Positions 25,718-35,300 of a stretch of DNA of 64,000 nucleotides are shown here, one piece after another. The position numbers were made by a program, and so were the translations under genes. Origin of the DNA: CAYULW01 sp964445815 (GTDB taxonomy: Bacteria > Bacteroidota > Bacteroidia > Flavobacteriales_E > Vicingaceae); NCBI GenBank assembly GCA_964445815.1, contig CAYULW010000006.1:62001-126000 (forward strand). The letters run 5' to 3'. The stretch's first letter is position 1; every line of letters begins with the position of its first letter. The notes beneath the pieces were generated by a model. The model saw only the letters and a program-made list of their open reading frames with translations. It did no database searches and was not told where the DNA came from.

Positions 25718-25739
25718 AATAGTAGCGAATAATTGAAGT

Positions 25740-25747
25740 CAAAAGTA
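25740..25747 (-). promoter_or_regulatory. Putative -7 box (TACTTTTG) for recR
   Basis: Minus-strand TACTTTTG fits TAnnTTTG and ends 22 nt before the TTG start of recR, which also supports that unusual start. No matching -33 element is obvious. Confidence 0.4.
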
Positions 25748-25835
25748 CAAAGGATTTTGACCTTGTTGAAAACCTAGTCTAAAGTAGTATGAATGGCATA
25801 TATATTTTCTTTTCTTTCGTGAAAAAGTCTTAGGA

Positions 25836-27299
25836 ATGAGTAGTGGATTAATCCTATCAATTATTACAGGATACTTTTTAGTATTAATTCTAATTAGCTA
25901 TTTGACATCTCGAAAGGCAGACAATCAGTCATTTTTTATTGGTAATCGTAACTCACCTTGGTATCTGGTCGCTTTTGGGATGATCGGAACATCGCTGTCA
26001 GGTGTTACCTTTATCTCTGTACCTGGGTGGGTGGCGACTAGTCAATTCTCATACATGCAGATGGTGTTGGGCTACTTGCTGGGCTATTTTGTGATTGCAA
26101 CAGTTCTAATGCCGCTTTATTATCGACTGAATTTAACTTCGATCTACACTTTTTTGGAACAGCGGTTTGGGTTTTGGACTTATAAAACCGGTGCTTTTTA
26201 TTTTATACTATCGAGAACCGTAGGAGCTGCATTTCGACTTTATCTGGTGGCAAACGTATTACAGTTAGCTATATTTAATCAACTTAATGTGCCCTTTTGG
26301 GCAACAATAGCGATTACCATTGCCCTAATATGGATTTACACTTTTAAGGGAGGCATAAAAACAATCGTTTGGACGGATTCACTGCAAACTTTGTTTATGC
26401 TTAGTGCAGTCTGCATTACAATCTATACAATACAATCTAAATTGGGACTTGGTTTCTCTTCTCTGTGGGATTTGGTAGATGAGAGTTCTTATTCAAAAAC
26501 ATTTTATTTTGACGATTGGAGAGATGCTAAGTTCTTCTGGAAACAATTTATTGCAGGGGCATTTATTGCCATAGTAATGACAGGTTTAGATCAAGATATG
26601 ATGCAAAAAAATCTAAGCTGTAAAAGTTTAAAGGATGCTCAAAAAAATATGTTCTCATTTAGCATAGTACTTGTTGTTGTTAATTTTATTTTTCTTTTAC
26701 TAGGAGCTTTGCTTTATATCTATGCCGAAACACTCCCGATTGAACTTCCTCAAAAGGGAGACGATCTATTTCCGATTTTGGCTTTAGAAGGCCATCTGGG
26801 ACAAATGGTGGCCATCTTTTTTATACTGGGCTTGATAGCTGCTGCTTACTCTTCTGCCGACTCTGCATTAACCGCTTTGACAACTTCTGTTTGTGTTGAC
26901 CTAATTGGATTGAAAGACAAAACACAAAATGAAGCCAGTCGTTCAAGACGCTTGGTACATCTCTTAATGTCTTTTTTGCTCTTTATGGTCATCTTAGTCT
27001 TCAGCCAAATTTCAGACGATAGTGTGATAGCCAGCTTATTTAAAATTGCCGGTTATACTTATGGTCCATTACTCGGTTTGTATGCTTTTGGATTATACAC
27101 AAAGAATAGTCCGAGAGATGTCTACGTGCCTTTGGTTTGCATCATAGCACCCTTTATGACCTATATACTAAATGTATACTCTGCGGTGTGGTTTAATGGT
27201 TATGTGTTTGGATTTGAGCTTGTATTGATAAATGGATTGATTACTTTTTTTGGATTAACTCTTGTTCCAAAAAATCCAAGTATAACATCTGTCAATTAG
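25836..27299 (+). CDS. Sodium:solute symporter (SSS family)
   Basis: The 487-residue integral membrane protein has about thirteen hydrophobic segments and SSS features. These are the N-terminal FLVLILISYLTSRKADNQSFFIGNR, a helix-1 to helix-2 region with GMIGTSLSGVTFISVPGW (sodium site residues), GGIKTIVWTDSLQ, TGLDQDMMQKNLSCKS and the AAAYSSADSALTALTTS segment of helix 8. It imports an organic solute with Na+ across the inner membrane. Substrate cannot be read, and many Bacteroidota copies are annotated only as sodium:solute symporters. The downstream convergent lipoprotein gene ends only 7 bp away, leaving no room for a separate terminator. Confidence 0.93.
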   Translation: MSSGLILSIITGYFLVLILISYLTSRKADNQSFFIGNRNSPWYLVAFGMIGTSLSGVTFISVPGWVATSQFSYMQMVLGYLLGYFVIATVLMPLYYRLNLTSIYTFLEQRFGFWTYKTGAFYFILSRTVGAAFRLYLVANVLQLAIFNQLNVPFWATIAITIALIWIYTFKGGIKTIVWTDSLQTLFMLSAVCITIYTIQSKLGLGFSSLWDLVDESSYSKTFYFDDWRDAKFFWKQFIAGAFIAIVMTGLDQDMMQKNLSCKSLKDAQKNMFSFSIVLVVVNFIFLLLGALLYIYAETLPIELPQKGDDLFPILALEGHLGQMVAIFFILGLIAAAYSSADSALTALTTSVCVDLIGLKDKTQNEASRSRRLVHLLMSFLLFMVILVFSQISDDSVIASLFKIAGYTYGPLLGLYAFGLYTKNSPRDVYVPLVCIIAPFMTYILNVYSAVWFNGYVFGFELVLINGLITFFGLTLVPKNPSITSVN

Positions 27300-27306
27300 C
27301 ATTTCT

Positions 27307-28428
27307 TTAATCTTGCCATTCGGCGACAAAAAGATTGGTTTCTCTAGTCCCTCCATTATGCCGGTTGGAAGAAAAAACCAAGTGTTTCCCATCATTTGAG
27401 AATACAGGAAAAGCATCAAAAGTTTCATCGTGAGTAACTTGAACCAAACCTGTACCATCAATATTAATCATGTATAGATTAAAAGGAAACCCACGTTTAG
27501 ATTGGTAGTTAGACGCGAAGATGACTTTCTCTCCACTAGGATGGAAAAAAGGACACCAGTTGGCTTGACCTAAATTGGTTAATTGCCTTAGGTCACTTCC
27601 ATCTGCATTGCAAATAAACAGTTCCATGTTGGTAGGCTGTACCAAGCCTCGACTCAATAAATCTTTGTACTCAGATACTTCCTCTTCTGTACTCGGTCTT
27701 GAAGCTCTAAATATGAGTTTTGAACCATCAGGAGAAAAGAAAGCCCCACCATCATAACCCAATTGATCTGTAATTTGTTTGACGTTTGAACCGTCAATAT
27801 CACATGTAAAAAGTTCTAGATCTCCGGTGCGCATAGAGGTAAAAACGATCTTGTCACCTTTTGGAGAAACGGTTGCTTCAGCGTCATATCCTTCTTCATT
27901 GGTGAGTTGAGAAAGGATATTGCCTTCCAGATCTGAAATGAAGATATCGAATGAAGGATAAATGGGCCATACGTATTTGCCATCAGGTCTTTCCGGCACG
28001 GGTGGGCATAAAGAGTCATTGAGATGGGTTGATGCATAAACAATTGTTGAGTCTCCAGGAAGAAAATAGGAGCAGGTTGTCCTCCCAAGTCCTGTACTGA
28101 TTAACTGAGGTACTTCTTTACTCAAATCTTCATTTTGCCAATCAAAAAAGTAGATCTGGTCACAATCCAATCCCCATTCCGGATTAGTGACTTGAAATAC
28201 GAGTTTTGTATCATCGAAACTCCAGTAAGCTTCTGCATTGTCCCCACCGAAAGTGAGCTGCTTAAGTGTCTTAAAATGTTCTTCCTTCTCAAGGATTAAT
28301 GAAAAATTAGCAGTGTTGGTTGAATCGGTAACTTTTTCATTATCCGCTTCTTCTATCTGATTTCCTGTTTGGCTATTTGTACATGCAATAAGTGCAGCTA
28401 AAACAAAGAATATTGTGCTTTTTTTCAT
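27307..28428 (-). CDS. PD40/TolB-like beta-propeller lipoprotein
   Basis: I use the ATG at 28428 (373 aa), not an upstream in-frame one at 28464. It gives a proper lipoprotein signal (MKKSTIFFVLAALIAC, lipid Cys16), and a TAnnTTTG box falls between the two candidates. The mature protein is a series of PD40 (TolB-type) repeats such as AEATVSPKGDKIVFTS, GAFFSPDGSKLIFRAS, WCPFFHPSGEKVIFAS and AFPVFSNDGKHLVFSS, forming a six-bladed propeller. It is likely anchored in an envelope membrane. The role may be protein-protein scaffolding or carbohydrate or peptide binding; no catalytic motif is visible. Divergent from the M28 peptidase gene. Confidence 0.85.
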   Translation of the reverse strand: MKKSTIFFVLAALIACTNSQTGNQIEEADNEKVTDSTNTANFSLILEKEEHFKTLKQLTFGGDNAEAYWSFDDTKLVFQVTNPEWGLDCDQIYFFDWQNEDLSKEVPQLISTGLGRTTCSYFLPGDSTIVYASTHLNDSLCPPVPERPDGKYVWPIYPSFDIFISDLEGNILSQLTNEEGYDAEATVSPKGDKIVFTSMRTGDLELFTCDIDGSNVKQITDQLGYDGGAFFSPDGSKLIFRASRPSTEEEVSEYKDLLSRGLVQPTNMELFICNADGSDLRQLTNLGQANWCPFFHPSGEKVIFASNYQSKRGFPFNLYMINIDGTGLVQVTHDETFDAFPVFSNDGKHLVFSSNRHNGGTRETNLFVAEWQD

Positions 28429-28441
28429 TTCAAAATTTTTG

Positions 28442-28449
28442 CAAATGTA
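28442..28449 (-). promoter_or_regulatory. Putative -7 box (TACATTTG) for the PD40 lipoprotein gene
   Basis: Minus-strand TACATTTG lies 13 nt before the ATG at 28428 and downstream of the alternative start at 28464, supporting the shorter start. It is back-to-back with the box at 28478. Confidence 0.42.
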
Positions 28450-28477
28450 GTGATAGATAAACAATCTTAGGTTTAAT

Positions 28478-28485
28478 TAAATTTG
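28478..28485 (+). promoter_or_regulatory. Putative -7 box (TAAATTTG) for the M28 peptidase gene
   Basis: Plus-strand TAAATTTG lies 16 nt before the ATG at 28502. Together with 28442-28449 it makes a compact divergent promoter pair in a 73-bp intergenic region. The -33 elements are not clear. Confidence 0.42.
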
Positions 28486-28501
28486 CCAAAAACAAGATGA
28501 G

Positions 28502-29731
28502 ATGAAACAATACTTACTGCCGATAATACTCTTCCTTTCAAGTATTATTGTTGCGCAAGAAAATACCGGGACTGCATATCATAATGAAATTATAAAAGTG
28601 CTTTCATCAGATGAGTTTGAAGGCAGGGAGGTAGGAACCAAAGGTCAACTGTTGTCTGCAAAATTTATTGCTGAGAAAATGAAAGAAATTGGGCTCGATG
28701 CGATTGATGAAACACAGTCTTATTTCCAAGATTTTGAATTTACCCCAAGAGCCAATCCTCACTCCGAAAAAGTAGATGAGAATGCAAAGCCGATTAAGGT
28801 TAGAAATGTCTTGGGGTTCATTAATAATGATGCAGAATTGACAATTGTAATTGGCGCGCACTATGATCATTTAGGACATGGGGCGGAAGGTTCTTTGCAT
28901 GCTGCAAAGGATGGCCAAATTCACAATGGAGCAGATGATAATGCCAGTGGTATTGCAGTGATGTTAAGTCTAGCGAAACACCTGAAAGGAGATACAAAAT
29001 ATGCATCTAGTAATTACCTATTTATTGCTTTTTCAGGAGAAGAAAGAGGCTTATGGGGGTCAAAATATTATGCTGATCATCCCATCATGGATTTAGGAAC
29101 GATTAACTATATGATCAATATGGACATGATCGGTCGATTTGATTCTGATCGCGGTTTAGCTATTAATGGAGTAGGGACTTCTCCGGCTTGGAAAGAAATC
29201 ATCTCAGAAGACATGGTCGATTATAAACTGGTTCTTTCAGAATCCGGTGTGGGACCTTCCGACCATACTTCCTTTTATCTAAAGGATATACCGGTTTTGC
29301 ATTTCTTTACCGGTCAACATGAAGATTATCATAAGCCTTCAGATGACATTGAAAAGATAAACTTTGAAGGTTTGCTGATTGTGGAGGGTTTAATCATAGA
29401 GATAATTGAAAAAGCGAGTCAGGAAACGAAGTTGGAGTTTACAAAAACAAAAAATGAATCGGATAATACTCCAAAGTTTACGGTGACCTTGGGAGTAATG
29501 CCCGACTACATGTATACGGGTGAAGGGATGAGAATAGATGGTGTAACAGAAGGTAAACCGGCCAATAAAGCAGGTCTTTTAAAAGGAGATGTGGTGGTAA
29601 AGTTGGGTGAGCATGAAGTTGTTGATATGATGTCTTACATGAAAGCCCTTAGCCAGTTTAGAAAAGGAGATGAAACAAAAGTAGAAGTTAATAGAGAGGG
29701 AGAAATAAAGAAGTACACTATTAACTTCTAA
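28502..29731 (+). CDS. M28-family zinc aminopeptidase with C-terminal PDZ domain
   Basis: The 409-residue exported protein has a signal peptide (cleavage near IIVAQ, residue 19). The M28 catalytic domain shows the di-zinc ligands: GAHYDHLG, NGADDNASG, SGEERGLWG (Glu base and ligand), NMDMIGR and the late His in EDYHKPSDD. Residues 320-409 form a PDZ-like domain (GVMPDYMYTGEGMRIDGVTEGKPANKAGL, then LKGDVVVKLG). It probably cleaves N-terminal residues from peptides in the periplasm or outside the cell. The stop overlaps that of the convergent OmpA-family gene by four bases (CTAA, 29728-29731). Confidence 0.93.
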   Translation: MKQYLLPIILFLSSIIVAQENTGTAYHNEIIKVLSSDEFEGREVGTKGQLLSAKFIAEKMKEIGLDAIDETQSYFQDFEFTPRANPHSEKVDENAKPIKVRNVLGFINNDAELTIVIGAHYDHLGHGAEGSLHAAKDGQIHNGADDNASGIAVMLSLAKHLKGDTKYASSNYLFIAFSGEERGLWGSKYYADHPIMDLGTINYMINMDMIGRFDSDRGLAINGVGTSPAWKEIISEDMVDYKLVLSESGVGPSDHTSFYLKDIPVLHFFTGQHEDYHKPSDDIEKINFEGLLIVEGLIIEIIEKASQETKLEFTKTKNESDNTPKFTVTLGVMPDYMYTGEGMRIDGVTEGKPANKAGLLKGDVVVKLGEHEVVDMMSYMKALSQFRKGDETKVEVNREGEIKKYTINF

Positions 29732-31713
29732 TCGATTTTTAAAACCTTAAATTCAGTTCTTCTATTTTTTGCTCTTCCTTCAGGAGATGTATTGTCAGCA
29801 ATTGGAGAGGAGGAACCATATCCTTTTGAAGTGATTCTCGTTTCCAAAATGCCATTTTTTACCAGGTAGAGGGAAACGGATTTGGCTCTATTTTCCGATA
29901 AGATTTGGTTCGACTCTTTTGAGCCGACATTATCGGTATGGCCTGAAATTTCAATTTTAACACTTGGATTGGCATTCAGGAACGCAATCAACTTCTCGAG
30001 CTCTACTTTTGAGGTTGGTTTTAAATCATACTTTCCGGTTTCAAAGAAGATGTTTTTCAGAACTACTGATTTTCCTGCTTTCAGAGGAAACAGGCCCACA
30101 TTTTTTACTACAGCTTCATTATCGGTCTTGGATTTTAACTCAAAATTTTCGGAATGAAACAAATAGCCCTTTTTAGAAACATTCAATGCATATTCCTTTC
30201 CAAATGGCAAACTGACCAGAAACTTACCTGTTTTTGAGTTGGAATATGATTCTACAATAAGCTTCTCAGTTTCTAGATCAATAAGTTCAAACTTGGCACC
30301 CAGGTTTTCTTTTGTTTCCTCATCGTATATTTTTCCCGAAAAATAGGTGACAGGTGTTGGTTGAATAGACTTATTAAGTTTGAATTTATACAAGTCTAAA
30401 TCACCGAAACCTTCTTCCCGATCTGACGCAAAGTAAGCTTCTTGACCATTTGCGGCTACCAGAAGACTGTTTTCGTTCTTATGTGTATTTAAAGGATAAC
30501 CTAAGTTAATTGGGTCTGACCATGATCCGTCTACTTGTTTTACAGTTTTATAAATGTCCAGGCCACCCATTCCTAAATGTCCATCAGAAGAAAAATACAA
30601 GGTTTTTCCATCCGGATGAATAAAGACGGATTCTTCATTCCCTTTTGTATTAATGTTTGAAGGTAAAATCTTTGGCTCAGACCACATGCCCTCATTGGAA
30701 AGATAACTAACATAAATATCTCCGGTTCTGTTTCCAGTTCTGTTTCTTTTTCCGCGGATAAAGTAAAGTGTAGTACCATCGGAAGAGAATGATGGTTGTG
30801 TTTCCCAATGTCCTGTATTAATGCTATTACCAAGATTCATTGGTTCAATCCATGTGGTGCCATTTTTGAGAGTATAAAAGACATCACAACTCCCAAAACC
30901 TTTTCTGTTACCTCCGTAATCGCCATAGAGTTCACAGGCCGTAAAGAATAAGATCTGTCCATCTGCCGATAAGGAAGGAGCCCCTTCATTGTTTTTAGTA
31001 TTGATTGGCCTAGCCATATTTTGTGCAGTTGACCAGGTTTCGTTTTTTCTATAGCTTACAAAGAAATCCTCATTAAAACCTTGTGGTGCTTCAGGAAATG
31101 GTAATCTACGTGTGAAAAGTAACATGGACTCGTCAACGGTGATGCATGGAAAGTATTCTGCATATTCAGTATTGATCTCAGGTCCAAGATTTTCGGGAGA
31201 GAATTCTATCGGATGCTTGATCTGGTCAATGGCAAACTCTGCGGTATTTATTCCTCTTTTTGTGCGTTCACTCAAACGTTGATCTTGTGGATTAGATTGC
31301 AAATATCGACTAAGATGTTTTTTTGCCTTTTCATATTCACCATCTTTTAATTCCAGCTCTCCAAGAAAATAGAGGTTATTGGGAATAAAGTCCGGATTAA
31401 GATGAACTGCCTTCTCAAAATTCTTTTTTGCCAAACTAACTCTGTTTAAGTCCAGATTAACATATCCAAGCAAAGTATAAGCCTCGATAAATTCTGGAAC
31501 TCGTTCAATGGCTTTATTTAACTCATCGACGGCAGCAATGAAATTGCTATGTTGATAATAAGATTGAGCCAATTCAAAGAATTTAATTGCCTTTTTATCA
31601 GAAATGGAATATTCTTGCGCATAAAGATTGGTTTGAAGGAAAACCATAAACACTACAAAAAAAGTGCTTAAGGAATATTGACGTACTTGTGTGCTTGTAT
31701 ACTTAAGTTCCAT
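29728..31713 (-). CDS. TPR-PD40-OmpA family envelope protein
   Basis: The 661-residue protein has a signal peptide (about 1-33, ending YAQ), TPR units (about 40-145), a PD40 propeller (about 170-430, e.g. ILFFTACELYG, LYFSSDGHLGMGGLDIYK and AYFASDREEGFGDLD) and a carboxypeptidase-regulatory-like beta domain (about 440-530). It ends in a canonical OmpA peptidoglycan-binding domain with GHTDNVGS and NQILSENRAKSV. This domain order is that of PorE-type and related Bacteroidota envelope scaffolds linking outer-membrane complexes to peptidoglycan. The start overlaps queE by 46 bp; the only later Met would remove the signal peptide, so the overlap looks real. Confidence 0.9.
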   Translation of the reverse strand: MELKYTSTQVRQYSLSTFFVVFMVFLQTNLYAQEYSISDKKAIKFFELAQSYYQHSNFIAAVDELNKAIERVPEFIEAYTLLGYVNLDLNRVSLAKKNFEKAVHLNPDFIPNNLYFLGELELKDGEYEKAKKHLSRYLQSNPQDQRLSERTKRGINTAEFAIDQIKHPIEFSPENLGPEINTEYAEYFPCITVDESMLLFTRRLPFPEAPQGFNEDFFVSYRKNETWSTAQNMARPINTKNNEGAPSLSADGQILFFTACELYGDYGGNRKGFGSCDVFYTLKNGTTWIEPMNLGNSINTGHWETQPSFSSDGTTLYFIRGKRNRTGNRTGDIYVSYLSNEGMWSEPKILPSNINTKGNEESVFIHPDGKTLYFSSDGHLGMGGLDIYKTVKQVDGSWSDPINLGYPLNTHKNENSLLVAANGQEAYFASDREEGFGDLDLYKFKLNKSIQPTPVTYFSGKIYDEETKENLGAKFELIDLETEKLIVESYSNSKTGKFLVSLPFGKEYALNVSKKGYLFHSENFELKSKTDNEAVVKNVGLFPLKAGKSVVLKNIFFETGKYDLKPTSKVELEKLIAFLNANPSVKIEISGHTDNVGSKESNQILSENRAKSVSLYLVKNGILETRITSKGYGSSSPIADNTSPEGRAKNRRTEFKVLKID

Positions 31714-32267
31714 TTTGGGTATTTCTTTATGTAATCAATTATTAGCGGGGTTAGCTTTTCCCGTTTGCTCCACTCAGGCTGAAGAAAAAGGAGAGCATCA
31801 CTGTTCATTTTTTTTGCATGTTGTTCAGCCCATTCAAAATCACTTTTATTGTAAACCACTACTTTCAGTTCATTAGCAACTTTAAAATAGTCATCTAAAG
31901 GTGGTTTATTTTTTTTAGGAGATAAACAAATCCAATGCCAATCACCTGATAAGGAGTATGCACCGGAAGTTTCTATTGCTAGGGAATAATTATTTTTTCT
32001 AAACTCGTCTGTCAAATCTTGTAAATCATACATGACAGGCTCTCCTCCCGTAACAACAATAAATTTGGTGTTTGTTGCTTGGGCTTTCTCTAGCAATTCA
32101 GATACCTTTGTATTAGGGTGAATATTTGCATCCCAACTTTCTTTTACATCACACCAATGGCAACCAACATCACAGCCTCCCAGACGAATAAAGTAAGCCG
32201 CCTTTCCTTGATGAAAACCTTCACCCTGCAAGGTGTAAAAAGATTCCATAATCGGGTATGTTGTCAT
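31668..32267 (-). CDS. queE: 7-carboxy-7-deazaguanine synthase (QueE), radical SAM
   Basis: The 199-residue radical SAM protein has the CX3CX2C cluster in LGGCDVGCHWCD (Cys32, Cys36, Cys39), preceded by MESFYTLQGEGFHQGKAAYFIRLGG, a signature of QueE. The glycine-rich VVTGGEPVMYDL and AIETSGAY follow. It converts 6-carboxytetrahydropterin to 7-carboxy-7-deazaguanine in preQ0/queuosine synthesis, using a 4Fe-4S cluster and SAM. Partner genes queD and queC are not in the window. Its 3' end overlaps the OmpA-family gene by 46 bp, so the pair is cotranscribed. Confidence 0.93.
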   Translation of the reverse strand: MTTYPIMESFYTLQGEGFHQGKAAYFIRLGGCDVGCHWCDVKESWDANIHPNTKVSELLEKAQATNTKFIVVTGGEPVMYDLQDLTDEFRKNNYSLAIETSGAYSLSGDWHWICLSPKKNKPPLDDYFKVANELKVVVYNKSDFEWAEQHAKKMNSDALLFLQPEWSKREKLTPLIIDYIKKYPKWNLSIQAHKYVNIP

Positions 32268-32280
32268 AATTAGATAAATA

Positions 32281-32312
32281 AAAAGCCGCTTACAAAAATA
32301 AGCGGCTTTCAG
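32281..32312 (-). terminator. Rho-independent terminator after the S8 protease gene
   Basis: A perfect 11-bp inverted repeat (AAAGCCGCTTA / TAAGCGGCTTT, arms 32282-32292 and 32299-32309, six-base loop) lies 20 bp beyond the S8 protease stop. On the minus strand it is followed by a T-rich run, so it should end that transcript and insulate queE. Confidence 0.8.
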
Positions 32313-32329
32313 TCACTTCAAGGAAAACC

Positions 32330-35300
32330 CTAGTGAATAATTAATTTTTTTTGAAGACTACCACCATCTATTCTAACAATATAAATTCCTTTTTGGAGGC
32401 CTGACAAATCTAAATTTGCCCTTTGATTATTCAGGTTGAATTCTTTAATAATTCTTCCTTTGATATCAAAAATTTGAACAGTCCTTGAACGTTGATCTCC
32501 AAAGTTTATTGTAAACTCTCCATTATTAGGGTTAGGGTATAAGCCAAAAGCATTTTCTTTTTCTTCTGCTAAACCTGTGCTGATATCAGTAATGCTAACA
32601 TCATCTATAGCTAGATCACTTTCCCAGCTACTGCCTGTTGTAGTTCGGAATCTTAAGGTCACCTTTTTATTGACATAAGTACTCAGATTAACAGTTTGTT
32701 GAAGCCATACATTTCCTTGATTACCAAACAGCGGAGTCATGATGTTATTTACCCAATTGCCATCTACTAAAATGTCTAATCGAAGTACCCCCATATTTGT
32801 GCCGTTCATATGATACCAAAAGCTCAATTCCGGATTAATAGTCCCATTCAAATCAAAGCAAGGACTTAATACCTGAGATTCTACATTATTACAGCCATTT
32901 GATGCTTCTGAATACAGATACTTACCTAAACCGTTTCCGGGGTTATGATCTACAGAGGGTCCTGTTCCGTTGGATGGTGTAGACCCAGAATTAACTCTCA
33001 TGTCATGGATATCATCTACACCATTTGTTAGATTGACCCAACCACCATTTAAGGGACATATTGTTGATCCGCAATTATTGGTAGTTGCACAACTATTGAA
33101 ATTTTCAAAATCGTTTGAGTAAGGAATTGTAAAAGCTTGCGAACCAATAATACTGATAGTGGTATTTAGAGAATCGTTCAATACATTTTGATCAGCCATT
33201 AGTCCAACATTCACACTAATGTTTAAAGTGCTTATACCGCTTAATGGAATGGAATCTCTAAAAGTAAAAAACTGAAAAACTCCCGGGTTAAGTGGACCAA
33301 CTAAGGTATCTCTGTATAGAGTAGAATTTGCCCATAGGTGTAATGGAACATTGTTAAGCACAGAATCTCCATTATTGTGTATGGTTATTCTAACCGGTAA
33401 CTTATCAAAACTACAGCTTGATACGGATCCTGAGTTAGGTGAATTAATTTGAGTAATGCCCAAATCATACGCAAGGGGACAGTTTACTATTGTTTTAGGA
33501 AGCAATATGGCATTGGTTCTCCTTCCTACGATACCCGTACTATTATTCAAAGCTTTTACAGCTACCCAGTTATCATCCATTAGGTTCAGGTTGTAAAATG
33601 TAAAAGAATTACTTGTTGACCTGCCAACTGAATCCATATGTGTGGGTCCAAGTAAGCTTACTTCGTATTCATTTGCTGCACCCACGGTAGTCCATAGTAA
33701 TTTAACTGAATCCGGACAAGTATATTGAGAGGTTAAGTTAGGAACTCCCACAATAGAAAAAGGATGTGCAGATGTACCGCTTACATTACCTCTAGTTACT
33801 CTTACCAAGACCTTTCCGCTTACCTGATTAGGGACATTCCAATCGCGATAACGTAAACTTCCGGATAAATTACTGGCTATTGGATTCCATATTGAGCCTG
33901 AATCAGTGCTATATTCAATATTGAAAGTGCTGGAATTACCTACAGCATCCCAACGAATAGTTTCGGTTTCACCCGGAACAAAAGGCTCTCCACCTGAAGG
34001 ATAGGTTACTTCGATTTCATCTGGTCTTGTTTCCCAAAGTAAAAAGTAAGACTGAGGACCCTGAGGAATGGCAAAACCAGTTATTTCTATTCGATAAGTT
34101 CCGGCAGGGGGATTATCTATTGTAACTTGTTCTACATTATTTCTGTTATCAACTCCTCTTACTGCATTTCTGGAGAGGTTAACAGCATTAGGAGTCGGGT
34201 CAAGAATCCATGGTAAGATTGAATCACCTGTAGGAGTAAAAACCCTGATGTTAATGTCATTGACTAGATCTCTTGCAGCATTAGTTGTTGCCTCAAAATC
34301 TGTCCAATAAACCATAAATCTCAACTCTTTTAAAGTATCATTTATAGTTACAGTTTGATTTTGTACTGCATTTTGAGTGATTGTACCACTAAGGTATCTA
34401 TTCTCTTCGAGCAACTTAAACGCTCTATGAGCATTTACTCTTCCCCAACCATAAAAGAAGTCCGGTCCCGGATTTCCAATATCTCTTGCTGTATTAAGCA
34501 TGGCTGACTTGATCAAGCCTGATTCAGGAGTGGTTCCACCATTAAGTTGTCTGTAACCATCATACATTTGTACAGCTAAACCTGCAATACCGGGAGCAGC
34601 GGCTGAAGTTCCCCCACCAGGACTGTATGAATTATTAGGGTCAGTACTGATTTGATTGGTTCCATTCGCACAAATGTCCGGCTTAATTCTTCCATCTGCC
34701 GCAGGTCCTCTAGAACTAGAAGCTGTTAAGGTTCCTCTATAATCCAGATTTCCGGTTGCAATTACCGCTTTACCCTGCTTTCGACCACCTGTTATAGTTC
34801 CCCAAGGTGTGCCGGCACCATATCCACAGTTGGAATTAGCACTATTTCCAGCAGAAAAAACATGTAGTAATGTAGGGTTTTGTCTTGTTTGTTGATCTAC
34901 CTCTCTGGTAGTTGTTGTGTAGCCACCATTACACCCTTCACTATATGAGGTTGAAGTGATTACAACTCCTCTTGTATTCAAGTTATTGACTGCCTGAGTC
35001 ACATGAGGATAACCACTAATGTCATAGTAATATAAGTAAGCATCAGTTGCCATTCCACGATATCTGGGGTTGAGGTTTCCAGCTCCCATAGTGATTCCGG
35101 TTGTCATGTCTCCATGAGTTCCTCTGTCTACATTTGTAAACTGTGTGACTCTCCCTTTTATGTCTATATGAGGACCTATTAAACCATCATCTGCAATAGC
35201 TACACTAACTCCACTCCCATCGTATTTTGGGCCTAATGAATAATCACTGTCTAACATATTTCCACGATGTAAACTTCTTGCTTGGGTATCGTCTTTTTGC

